From KBS-96 sp963722585 (lineage in GTDB: Bacteria; Acidobacteriota; Terriglobia; Bryobacterales; Bryobacteraceae): DNA of 64,000 bases. Positions 26,396 through 34,840 of the stretch are shown one piece after another (position 1 is the first letter of the stretch; each line of letters begins with the position of its first letter). The notes under the pieces are model-generated. The model did not search any database. It saw only the letters and a program-made list of their open reading frames with translations, and had not been told where the DNA came from. The DNA is taken from positions 1 to 64,000 of the forward strand of contig CAVRNU010000014.1 of the NCBI GenBank assembly GCA_963722585.1, in the 5' to 3' direction. The position numbers and the translations under genes were made by a program.

Positions 26396-29300
26396 GTGAA
26401 ACACGTCTGTTTTACGTTTGTCTTGTTTTTGGGCTCGGCCGTGTGTGCCTTCGGACAGGCAGCAAGTACAGGCGCCATTTCCGGAACCATTACTGATGCT
26501 CAAGGCGCAGCGATTGGGGGGGCGACGGTCACCCTCACGAATCAGGCCACGGGCGTATCGAGGATGGAATCGACCAATAATGCAGGCTTCTACTCGGCTG
26601 AATCCCTGATCGCCGGAACTTACACTATCACGGTCGATAAGACCGGATTCCAAAAGGCAGTCGTCAAGAACTTCATCCTGGCCCCCGGCCAGCGTCTCCA
26701 GAGCAGTCTATCGCTGCAGACCGGAAACGTTAAAACCGAGGTGACGGTGGAGGCTACGCCAGTGCAGGTCCAAACGGAGAGCGGGCAATCCGGCGGCGTC
26801 ATTAACGCCCAACAGGTCTCAAATCTCCTGTTGAACGGCAGAAACTTCCAGCAGCTTGGAATGCTGGTGCCCGGCGTTAACAACACGGCGGGGGCCAGCG
26901 CGCAAAATGGAGGCGGCCTCACCGGTTCGACAACACTAGTCGTTAACGGCCAAGGCGTCGATACTTCGACCTATACGATCGACGGCACCTACAACATGAA
27001 TACCGGCAACATGACCAACATAAACATTCTTCCGCCGGTCGATATCATTGCCGAATTCGAGGTGGCCAAGAATGCTTACAGCGCGAAGTATGGAATGGCC
27101 GGCGGCGGTCAGATCATGGTGGACACCAAGAGCGGAAGCAACGATTATCACGGTACGCTTTGGGAGTTCCTCCGCAATGACGCCTTTGACGCCAGAAACT
27201 TCTTTCAGCCCACCGCTCCTACGCTTCGACAGAATATCTTTGGTTTTGAACTGGGCGGGCCGCTCTGGATTCCAAAGCTCTACGATGGGCGGAAACATCG
27301 AACCTTTTTCCTGGCAAGCGAGGAATGGCGGGTCATTCACAACGGTGCTGTCGACCGTGGCTCCTTCATCACGCCGGCCATGCTCAGCGGCAACTTCGCA
27401 AACAGTTTCACAATCCCTACCGGCGGCTTGAAGCTGGATGCGACGGGGCAGGCTTTATTGGCTAGCGAAGGGAAAACCAATTGCATTCTTTCTCCCACTC
27501 AGCTCAATCCCGCTTGCCTCGATCCCAATTCGCTCACGCTGGCTAAGGCATTCTTTCCCTCGACCGGCCTTGTGCCCAATCAGTTCGTCAATTACACGAA
27601 TCCGATCAATGTCGAAGTTCTGAACCAGCGCGACGACACCTACCGGGTCGATCAATACATCGGCCAGCGGTTTGTGGTCATGGCACGCGTTATGTACGAG
27701 GATGTAAGCGACGATCTGCCCGACATGTCGGGATGGGGCGGCCCTGGAAGCGGCAATGTCAATCCCGTAACCAAGGCAGACATCGGTACGACCGGATTGA
27801 ACGCTCTGGTCCGCTTGACTGCGACCATTAAGCCAACCATCGTGAACACCACCAGCCTCGTAGAAACCTTCGACAAGCCGCGCCTGAATGGCGTTGGCGA
27901 TGTAAACCCGCCGGGCTTCTCGATTACGCAGGCCTACCCCGGCGCCGAACTGTTCAATCGCCCTCCACAGATCAACATCACTGGCGGCTACGCCGGAATT
28001 GGAAGCTCGACGCTGCCGGTCTACGCCAGCGACGGCGAAGGTACTGTCTCAGACGATCTCAGCATAGTTAAGGGAAGCCACGTCATTCAGACCGGCGGCC
28101 TTTACATCTTCGGCATTAAGCGCCAAAACGCGTTCTCGAGTACAAACGGCGTTTTCACGTTTAACGGCGTGCACACGGGAGACCCGGCCGCGGACTATCT
28201 GCTGGGGCTGGACTCGAGCTACAGCCAGCAGAATGTCGAGCGCCGCTATTACGATCACTACCGTCAATTCGAGCCTTACGTGCAGGACGACTGGAAGGTG
28301 AGCCGCAAGCTGACGTTGAACCTGGGGCTGCGCTACTACTACTTCTCGTCCGACACAGTGCAGCTTCCTGTGAGCAACTTCGACGCGAGTGCCTACAATC
28401 CTGCCGCCGCTCCGCAAGTTTCGCCGAACGGCAACTATGTACTCGGGGCCAACGGCCAACCCGTTACAGCGTCTGGCGCGCCCGCGAATATTCTGACGGG
28501 AATGGTTACTGCCGGCAAGAATGGCATTCCACCGGGATTCTTTATCTCGAGCAAAAAACTCTTTGCTCCTCGCGTGGGATTCGCGTGGGATGTTTCAAGC
28601 AATGGCACGACCGTTATCCGGGGAGGCTTCGGCTTGGGCTATAGCCGCACACCGTTCAATATCGCCAACGGCAACGGCAATGCCCTCACGAATCCGCCCT
28701 ACCAAGAGACCGCAACGGTCTTCAACAGCTCGCTAAGCAATCCTCTGGCTGGTTCAGTCAGCGCCGCCTCGCCTCCTACCATTTACCTCGTACCTAGTAA
28801 TTTCAAGCCCGATCAAATTGAAAGCTGGAACTTCACCGTCGAACATCAGCTTTTTCGAGGCGCAGTCTGGAACGTCGCGTACGTGGGGAGTGCCGCGCAC
28901 CATCTTCCGGTGAATCAGGATCTCAATTTCCCGTTGCCAGTCTCGACTCCCTTCAGCACCTCTTGTCTGTCTCCAGGTGAAGGAATTCCGGCGGGAGGGT
29001 TCGATTTCGACCCTTGCTTGAACAAGAGCGTGGTGGCTACTCGCACGTATAGCGCCTTTGTTCCGTACTCCGGCTACAATGCCATCTCGGGCTTAATTAC
29101 CGACGGCAACTCGAATTACCATTCTCTCCAGACCGGATTCACGTATCGGACCGGTCCGACCACGGTTACGGCTGCCTACACGTGGGGCAAGACGCTGACA
29201 GATGCGAATAGCGGGGCGGGATCAAGCACGGCAGGCGGCGCCACACCGCAGAACCCCCGTTACCTTACCGCCGATTATGGTCCGGCCGGCTTCAATCGAA

Positions 29301-29809
29301 CACAGATCTTCACGGGGAGCTGGGTTTATCAGTTGCCTTTCCTGAAGAATTCGACCTCGATCATTGGAGAGATTCTGGGAAACTGGAGCCTGTCCGGCAT
29401 TGCAGTCCTCGAGAGCGGCTTTCCCTTGACTGTGGGGGTTACCGGCAGCACTGGACCTTCCGGATCGCCTCGCCCCAATGTGGTTGGGCCACTCACCTAT
29501 CCCCAGACTGCCGCCGAATGGTTCAGTACATCGGCATTCGCTGCGCCCCTCAACGGCTTCTTCGGCAGTGCCGGCATCGGCACGATCACGGGCCCCAGTG
29601 AAAAATCGTTCAACGTGGCCGTCTTTAAGAACTTCCCCATAAAGGAACGCGCCCATTTTGAATTCCGCGCGGAGGCATTCAACGTAGCGAACCATACGAA
29701 TTTCAGTTCCACGGGCATCAGTACCTCTGTCGGCTCCGGCAACTTTGGGGAGGTGACGAGCGCGCTAGATCCTCGGATCTTTGAATTCGCCGTGAAGCTT
29801 GTGTTCTGA
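26396..29809 (+). CDS. Oar-type TonB-dependent receptor
   Basis: A ~1137-residue outer-membrane protein. After a signal peptide (cut near Ala-Phe-Gly-Gln-Ala) come a carboxypeptidase-regulatory-like beta-sandwich (residues ~25-105, Gly-Thr-Ile-Thr-Asp-Ala-Gln-Gly-Ala), a plug (Leu-Leu-Leu-Asn-Gly-Arg-Asn-Phe; Val-Val-Asn-Gly-Gln-Gly-Val-Asp), and a long beta-barrel ending in a terminal aromatic, Val-Lys-Leu-Val-Phe. GTG 26396 is preferred over upstream GTGs because AAGGGG precedes it at good distance. Acidobacteria have many such receptors for glycan or metal-chelate uptake. Its divergence from the regulator-GH106-oxidoreductase operon suggests import of rhamnose-containing oligosaccharides. 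Confidence 0.92.
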   Translation: MKHVCFTFVLFLGSAVCAFGQAASTGAISGTITDAQGAAIGGATVTLTNQATGVSRMESTNNAGFYSAESLIAGTYTITVDKTGFQKAVVKNFILAPGQRLQSSLSLQTGNVKTEVTVEATPVQVQTESGQSGGVINAQQVSNLLLNGRNFQQLGMLVPGVNNTAGASAQNGGGLTGSTTLVVNGQGVDTSTYTIDGTYNMNTGNMTNINILPPVDIIAEFEVAKNAYSAKYGMAGGGQIMVDTKSGSNDYHGTLWEFLRNDAFDARNFFQPTAPTLRQNIFGFELGGPLWIPKLYDGRKHRTFFLASEEWRVIHNGAVDRGSFITPAMLSGNFANSFTIPTGGLKLDATGQALLASEGKTNCILSPTQLNPACLDPNSLTLAKAFFPSTGLVPNQFVNYTNPINVEVLNQRDDTYRVDQYIGQRFVVMARVMYEDVSDDLPDMSGWGGPGSGNVNPVTKADIGTTGLNALVRLTATIKPTIVNTTSLVETFDKPRLNGVGDVNPPGFSITQAYPGAELFNRPPQINITGGYAGIGSSTLPVYASDGEGTVSDDLSIVKGSHVIQTGGLYIFGIKRQNAFSSTNGVFTFNGVHTGDPAADYLLGLDSSYSQQNVERRYYDHYRQFEPYVQDDWKVSRKLTLNLGLRYYYFSSDTVQLPVSNFDASAYNPAAAPQVSPNGNYVLGANGQPVTASGAPANILTGMVTAGKNGIPPGFFISSKKLFAPRVGFAWDVSSNGTTVIRGGFGLGYSRTPFNIANGNGNALTNPPYQETATVFNSSLSNPLAGSVSAASPPTIYLVPSNFKPDQIESWNFTVEHQLFRGAVWNVAYVGSAAHHLPVNQDLNFPLPVSTPFSTSCLSPGEGIPAGGFDFDPCLNKSVVATRTYSAFVPYSGYNAISGLITDGNSNYHSLQTGFTYRTGPTTVTAAYTWGKTLTDANSGAGSSTAGGATPQNPRYLTADYGPAGFNRTQIFTGSWVYQLPFLKNSTSIIGEILGNWSLSGIAVLESGFPLTVGVTGSTGPSGSPRPNVVGPLTYPQTAAEWFSTSAFAAPLNGFFGSAGIGTITGPSEKSFNVAVFKNFPIKERAHFEFRAEAFNVANHTNFSSTGISTSVGSGNFGEVTSALDPRIFEFAVKLVF

Positions 29810-29854
29810 TTGGGGTTGCACGCAAAAGGGCTGTAAGACATCGCTGGCTTCAGA

Positions 29855-29881
29855 CCACTTGCTAGCGCGCGTGGTTCTGTA
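29855..29881 (+). repeat. 27-bp intergenic repeat, copy B
   Basis: This is the second copy of the repeat at 20104 (23 of 27 identical). It lies between the converging TonB receptor and TPR genes and has some local hairpin potential (ACCAC and GTGGT around a 12-nt loop), so it may also affect transcript ends. Confidence 0.5.
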
Positions 29882-29911
29882 CGCTAGCGATCTTTTATAC
29901 ACGGCCAGCCG

Positions 29912-31231
29912 CTACTTCTTGATGCCGAGGCCTTCTTGCATGGACCGGATCATTTGCTGTCGTTCATCCTGTTCGCTTCGCTTCAGGCTTTGGAAATGTT
30001 CGAGAGCCTTCGCTGCTTCGTCGGTCTTTCCTAAAGCTTTATCCGCCTGGGCGAGGTGATACCACGCCTCGCTCATTTCCGGCTCGAGTTGAACGGCCCT
30101 CTCGAATTGCGCCGCGGCTTCCGCATTCTTTCCGTCCGATGCCAGTATAGTTCCCAGATGGTAGTGCGGCAAAGCATAAGCGGGCGACAAGGCAATCACC
30201 TGCCGGAATGTGGCGGCTGCCTCTGTTTTCTTACTGTCCTGTTCGAGAGTCATGCCGTAAATGCACAGGTAAAAGGGATTCTTCGGACGAAGACTCAGCG
30301 CTTTGGCTAGCGCTGCGTTGCCTCCCGTTAAGTCACCTGTCGTGAGCTTGTCGATCGAAAGAAGAAAATAAGCGCGATCCATCGAAGGATCGTTTCGAAT
30401 GGCCTCGGCTAGTTCGCGCTCAGCATCGTCATGTCGATCGAGCACGTAATCGCTAAACGCGATGCTGTAGGGTATCTCGGCGGATTTCGGATCAAGGTGG
30501 GTCGCCGTTTTGAGCAGGGCGAGCGCTTCCTCGGGTTTGCCGAGCTTTTGGTAAACGCGCGCTTCAAACAACAAGTATTCGGCATGCGGTGTATCCTGCT
30601 TACGAGCATCTTCTACGGTGTCCAGCGCCTTCCCCCAGTTTTGCCCGGCTGCATAGGCTTGCGCTCGCAGAAACAGAGCCTGCGAACTCCGGCCCACTTC
30701 GGGCGGCAGCTTATCTAGAGAACGAAGCGCCGCGGCTGGCTGTCCGCAGGCAAGTTGCGCCCGTGCCAGTTGGGCCACCGCTTCGGGTTGCGTCATTCCG
30801 GCAGCCGCCGCCTCGAGATGGGGTAGGGAGTCCTTTGCGTTGCCGCTCTCTAATAGCGCGGTCCCGAGGTTGTACTCAATCTCGGCGTTGTTCGGCGCGA
30901 GATTAATCGCGCCCTCCAGTTCTCGGATGCCTTGCGAAGTCTTACCTTCCTGAAGTAACGCCAGTCCCAAGTTGTAACGAGCCGCAGCCGATGAGCTGTT
31001 TAGCTCGACGGCCTTCCGAAATGCTAATTCTGCTTTATCCGGCGCACCGAGTTGCGCATACGCCAGCCCGAGATTAAAATACCCCTGATACGATTGCGGC
31101 TCTTGCTTCACCGCCTGAGTAAGTTCTTGAATGGCTTCCTGGAATTGCCCCTGCTGCAACGACTGGATGCCTTGCATAAGGTGAGCGTTCTGACCGGCAG
31201 CTGCGAAAAACAGAAAAAGCACCAACGCCAT
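29912..31231 (-). CDS. TPR-repeat protein, exported
   Basis: A 439-residue protein made almost entirely of tetratricopeptide repeats, about eleven or twelve 34-residue units (for example Gly-Tyr-Phe-Asn-Leu-Gly-Leu-Ala-Tyr-Ala-Gln-Leu-Gly). A short hydrophobic N-terminus (Leu-Val-Leu-Phe-Leu-Phe-Phe-Ala-Ala-Ala-Gly) looks like a signal peptide, although it lacks the usual positive residues and no ribosome site precedes the ATG. TPR proteins are scaffolds for protein interaction. It is nearly head-to-head with a second TPR gene, so the two may be paralogues sharing a promoter. Confidence 0.85.
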   Translation of the reverse strand: MALVLFLFFAAAGQNAHLMQGIQSLQQGQFQEAIQELTQAVKQEPQSYQGYFNLGLAYAQLGAPDKAELAFRKAVELNSSSAAARYNLGLALLQEGKTSQGIRELEGAINLAPNNAEIEYNLGTALLESGNAKDSLPHLEAAAAGMTQPEAVAQLARAQLACGQPAAALRSLDKLPPEVGRSSQALFLRAQAYAAGQNWGKALDTVEDARKQDTPHAEYLLFEARVYQKLGKPEEALALLKTATHLDPKSAEIPYSIAFSDYVLDRHDDAERELAEAIRNDPSMDRAYFLLSIDKLTTGDLTGGNAALAKALSLRPKNPFYLCIYGMTLEQDSKKTEAAATFRQVIALSPAYALPHYHLGTILASDGKNAEAAAQFERAVQLEPEMSEAWYHLAQADKALGKTDEAAKALEHFQSLKRSEQDERQQMIRSMQEGLGIKK

Positions 31232-31285
31232 CGAAATAACGATGCTAACTCACGCGGGGGTCGGTGGCGAGGTACGTTCTGCCGC

Positions 31286-32440
31286 TTGGTTCTCATAATT
31301 GCCACCGTTTCGCAAGTAGGGCCGGCAGCCCAGGCGCCTGATCGAGATGCGGCCGAGCATTTCCGGAAGGCAGCCGCCGCGCTCCAGGCCGGCGATATGA
31401 AGGCAGCAGCGGCCGAGTACGAGATCGGATTACGGTCGGCCCCTTCGTCATCTGATGCTCACAACAACCTTGGCGCCATTTATCTGGAACTGGGCGATTA
31501 TGTGCATGCTGTGCGTGAATTCCAGACCGCGGCCGACCAACGGCCTTCCAATCTCGACTACCAATTCAATCTAGGATTTGGATTGTTTCACCTGGACCGC
31601 TGCACGGACGCATTGCCGCACCTGGCGCTAGCTGCTCGATCCGACGCGCATGCATCGGATGCGAACTATATAGCCGGATTATGCTCGTACCATCTGAGCC
31701 GTTGGGATGTCGCCGTGGAAGAAATCCAAAAATCGATCGGGCAGACCAAAGGCTCGCCAGAGAAACTCTATATTCTGATTCGCGCGGCACGCAAAGCCCA
31801 TCAGCCCGCCATTGCCATGAAAGCTTTCGCCAATCTCGCCTCGAATTATCCGGATTCGCTTTTCGTTCACGAGCTGCTGGCGGAAGCCTATGACCTGACA
31901 AGGGATTCAGCGACCGCGGAAGAGGAGTTTTCGCGTGCGCTTCAGGTGGCGCCCACGGAGCCTGGCCTCAATTTCGATCTTGGGTATTTGTATTGGAAAG
32001 AAAACCGGTTCAACGAGGCTGCCGTACACTTCCGGCGCGAGCTCGTGCTCGATTCCCATTCGAAAAGCTCGCTCTATTATTTGGGCGCCATCGCTCTCAA
32101 GCAGGGCAAGGCCGCCGAAGCGCTGTCGCTGTTCCGGCGCGCCTTGGGCGAGGGCGGCGAATATCGCGAGGCATGGATCGGCATCGGCGAAGCAAGCGAG
32201 GCTTTGCATGATCTACCTACAGCCGAGCAGAGCTTTCGAAAAGCCATTATCTATTTCCCAGAGCAGGTTGAGCCGCACTATCGTCTAGCGCAGCTTTTGA
32301 AGAAGGAGGATAGATCGGAGGAGGCTAACAAGGAGTTTGCCCTGGTAACAAAACTTCATGAACAGGATCGGGCACGGGCAGCAGCCATCATGTCTTCGTT
32401 TCGGGAAGGCTCGCCGTCTGCGGGCGCCCACTTCAAATAG
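31286..32440 (+). CDS. TPR-repeat protein, exported (second copy)
   Basis: About 384 residues with roughly nine TPR units (Asp-Ala-His-Asn-Asn-Leu-Gly-Ala-Ile-Tyr-Leu-Glu-Leu-Gly is typical), preceded by a short hydrophobic leader ending Gly-Pro-Ala-Ala-Gln-Ala. The open frame starts at 31052, but the part before ~31265 is the antisense of the neighbouring TPR gene and is not credible; TTG 31286 gives a signal peptide and has GCGAGGT about 12 bp upstream. The start is uncertain. Function unknown; protein-protein scaffolding is likely. Confidence 0.75.
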   Translation: MVLIIATVSQVGPAAQAPDRDAAEHFRKAAAALQAGDMKAAAAEYEIGLRSAPSSSDAHNNLGAIYLELGDYVHAVREFQTAADQRPSNLDYQFNLGFGLFHLDRCTDALPHLALAARSDAHASDANYIAGLCSYHLSRWDVAVEEIQKSIGQTKGSPEKLYILIRAARKAHQPAIAMKAFANLASNYPDSLFVHELLAEAYDLTRDSATAEEEFSRALQVAPTEPGLNFDLGYLYWKENRFNEAAVHFRRELVLDSHSKSSLYYLGAIALKQGKAAEALSLFRRALGEGGEYREAWIGIGEASEALHDLPTAEQSFRKAIIYFPEQVEPHYRLAQLLKKEDRSEEANKEFALVTKLHEQDRARAAAIMSSFREGSPSAGAHFK

Positions 32441-32465
32441 CAACGTATCGGGCTAGAATGGCGCA

Positions 32466-33227
32466 ATGTTGCGAGTGCGCTTATTGCACTGGAATGCTGT
32501 GGAAGCTTCGGCGACCGAGAGTCTTCTGCTCGGGGCAGGATTCCAGGTGGAGTACGACAAGACATTCAATTCCGCATTGATGCGGAAGTGGCGCGAGGAT
32601 CCACCGGCGGCGTTTGTAATTGACCTTTCACGCCTGCCTTCGCAGGGGCGCGAGATTGCGATTGCGCTGCGGCAATCGCCTAAGACGCGGCAAGTTCCGA
32701 TCATTTTCTGCGGTGGGGTTCCGGAGAAAATAAAGCCGATCCGGGATGTTCTTCCCGATGCGACTTACTGCACGTGTAATGAATTGATCGAAGCGCTAAA
32801 AGATGCACGGCCTGTGCAGACGCCTGTCAGGCCCGTGGATATGATGAACCGGTATGGATCGCGGACGGTCGGGCAGAAGCTCGGAATCGCAGAGACGAGC
32901 ACGGTTACTCTTGTTAATCCCCCACGAAATGTAAGTACGTTGCTAGGCGCGCTGCCTGGCGGAATCGAATTCGTTGAGAAAGGCGGAGCCGTGACGTTAT
33001 GCTTTGTCCATTCTGTGGACGAGCTGCAGGCCGATATGTCTCGTGTTCGCGGTCTGGCAGCGAAGACGAAGCTCTGGATTCTATGGCGGAAGAAGAGCGG
33101 GCCCGGTCACGACGGAGTGACGGAGGGTTTAATCCGGGAAACAGGCATCGATTTAGGGCTTGTGGATTATAAGATTTGCTCGATCGATAAGACCTGGAGC
33201 GCGATGCTGTTTGCGCGAAGAAAGTGA
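32466..33227 (+). CDS. Receiver-like domain fused to DUF3052
   Basis: A 253-residue soluble protein in two parts. Residues 1-115 resemble a response-regulator receiver fold (alternating strands and helices, Ala-Ala-Phe-Val-Ile-Asp-Leu-Ser at the phospho-acceptor strand, Val-Pro-Ile-Ile-Phe-Cys-Gly-Gly at the fourth strand), but the usual N-terminal acidic pair is absent, so phosphorylation is doubtful. Residues ~130-253 match DUF3052 (Lys-Leu-Gly-Ile near 140; Leu-Trp-Ile-Leu-Trp-Arg-Lys-Lys-Ser; Gly-Leu-Val-Asp-Tyr-Lys-Ile-Cys-Ser-Ile-Asp; Trp-Ser-Ala). It starts 26 bp after the TPR gene and may be co-transcribed. The molecular role of DUF3052 is not established. Confidence 0.75.
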   Translation: MLRVRLLHWNAVEASATESLLLGAGFQVEYDKTFNSALMRKWREDPPAAFVIDLSRLPSQGREIAIALRQSPKTRQVPIIFCGGVPEKIKPIRDVLPDATYCTCNELIEALKDARPVQTPVRPVDMMNRYGSRTVGQKLGIAETSTVTLVNPPRNVSTLLGALPGGIEFVEKGGAVTLCFVHSVDELQADMSRVRGLAAKTKLWILWRKKSGPGHDGVTEGLIRETGIDLGLVDYKICSIDKTWSAMLFARRK

Positions 33228-33475
33228 TTCCGCTCATTGCGGCAACTGGCCCGGATCGAGCTTCACGCGCAACGCGAGTGTTGCAGCGCAGAGCGCGATG
33301 CGGGCCATAATGTTTTTCCAGTTTAGCCATTTCGCAGCGACGTCCTGCAGCGACGAATAAGAAAGTGTCAGTCCGACTGGTAAGATACGGAAGCACCGCG
33401 CTTATATTCACCAATTGTTGTAGGCCGTTCTTGGGACAACTACGTCAGTGATCTCGAGCGTGCCGTTACCTTCAC

Positions 33476-33982
33476 TCAAATTCTCCATGGGTTGGGCGGA
33501 AACGGCCGTTCCCTGTCTTCGGCGAGAGCTTCAGGACTGAGGCGAAACGTGATCGTGGCAGGCGCATCCAACCCCGCGTCGGGTTCCGCAGCTTGCCTTT
33601 TGGTTGCCGCGGCCTGCCATTGCTTGCGGAACGATTCCTCGAGTTTGTCGCGCAAATCGCGCGCCGCCTTGTCCGGATCTGCCAAATAGAGCGCCATCTC
33701 TGCCAGATGGAACGCACCAGAGCGGCAAGTAATCGATCGGCCGATCGCGGGATAACTGCCGTCGGGTCCGATCAAGCGCTCTTGTATTGCCGCGTAACGC
33801 TTGGCCCGAGCTAGAATCGTCGGACGAAACGATTCCCACACTGTGGATCCCCTGGAAACCGTTTCGACCGCTGTGAGCAACATCGGTTGGTGGTGTGTGC
33901 GAAAGGGGACGAAAAGCAAAAAGCAAACCATCAAGGTGGGTTCTCGAGATCCGGTGGCCAACAGCGGCAAGATATCAGACAT
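33476..33982 (-). pseudogene. DUF2264 fragment in a chimaeric frame
   Basis: The middle of this 168-residue frame carries DUF2264 motifs: His-His-Gln-Pro-Met-Leu-Leu-Thr-Ala, Ala-Lys-Arg-Tyr-Ala-Ala-Ile-Gln-Glu-Arg-Leu-Ile, and Asp-Gly-Ser-Tyr-Pro-Ala-Ile-Gly-Arg-Ser. Similarity ends after Ser-Gly-Ala-Phe-His; the next ~75 residues (Asp-Lys-Leu-Glu-Glu-Ser-Phe-Arg-Lys-Gln-Trp...) do not fit the family. A normal DUF2264 protein has 350 or more residues. This looks like a deletion that joined an internal piece of one gene to the end of another. Any function is probably lost. Confidence 0.6.
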
Positions 33983-34236
33983 AAGGGCCTGTAGTAGCGG
34001 ACCTCCGGCAGAGGCTGTTGCCGCGGTTCGAAAGGGATCTGGATATCTGGGAAAAGGACGTGCAAGGAGCGCCGCCTCCTCCGCCCCCGGCGGAGTCCAA
34101 AACAGCTCGTGATTGGGTGGCGGCGGCTCTCAATTTAGCGTCGCGGCCTATTCCCACCGATGTAAGAAGCGCTGCTTCTGTGTCTCCTTTTCTCAAATGG
34201 CAGACAGAGCGTGCGATGACATCCGGAGAACAAACG

Positions 34237-34827
34237 TTATTTTTGCGAACGTACGAAACGCAGCGGGAACGGCGACCCTACCACGTCATGGAAAAGCGTG
34301 ACGGAGGCAGGATTGCGGCCGTCGTGTGTCATACGCAAGGCAGTAGCGAAGGATTGCTGCTCCGCGCCGGCGAGATTTACCGCGACGTATTCTTCGCCCG
34401 CTAGATGGTAGGGAAAGGAAGTCACCGCGTGCGAGAGCTGGTCGAGCACATCCTGCTGACTCTTCTTGCATGAATAGATCAGCAACTTCTGAGGCGCCTT
34501 CATCAGGAGCAGGCGATGGAAGCTGCGGTCGAGCTCTGCCCGATCACTCCAGGCCGAGCCGATCACGACCACTGGAGCGTCGTTCTTATATAGAATGGCG
34601 TCCAGCTGGCGTTCCGGGCAGAACTCGCTGACGGGAGAACTGCTCATTCGAAAGTCGAGGGAGCGCGCTAGCGAGTCGACAGCCGCCTGGCAGGCTTTGT
34701 TCCAGGAAGTTCGTTTGTCGGTGATCTCAGGGTCGCCGGTGTCCGTACCCGGCAAGTGTTCAGCGAGCCTTACGGTGAACAATTTTGCAAGCTCCGAGGC
34801 ACTCAACAACGGCTCGCTGGGGAACAT
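34237..34827 (-). CDS. Unknown protein, possibly degenerate PD-(D/E)XK fold
   Basis: A 196-residue soluble protein. ATG 34827 is chosen because GGGAGGT precedes it; the longer frame runs into the tolC gene. The centre (Leu-Asp-Ala-Ile-Leu-Tyr, then Val-Val-Val-Ile-Gly-Ser-Ala-Trp-Ser, then Glu-Leu-Asp-Arg-Ser-Phe-His-Arg-Leu-Leu-Leu-Met-Lys-Ala-Pro-Gln-Lys-Leu-Leu) has the order of elements seen in restriction-like PD-(D/E)XK proteins, with Gly-Ser where Glu-x-Glu or Glu-x-Lys is expected. If homologous it is probably inactive. It is the last gene of the RND efflux operon, 13 bp after tolC. Confidence 0.6.
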   Translation of the reverse strand: MFPSEPLLSASELAKLFTVRLAEHLPGTDTGDPEITDKRTSWNKACQAAVDSLARSLDFRMSSSPVSEFCPERQLDAILYKNDAPVVVIGSAWSDRAELDRSFHRLLLMKAPQKLLIYSCKKSQQDVLDQLSHAVTSFPYHLAGEEYVAVNLAGAEQQSFATALRMTHDGRNPASVTLFHDVVGSPFPLRFVRSQK

Positions 34828-34840
34828 GGAAACCTCCCGT

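Noticed and set aside
34018..34404. 128-residue plus-strand open frame
   Set aside because: Its second half is antisense to the minus-strand gene starting at 34827, which has an excellent ribosome site; the first half is Pro-rich and unlike any family.
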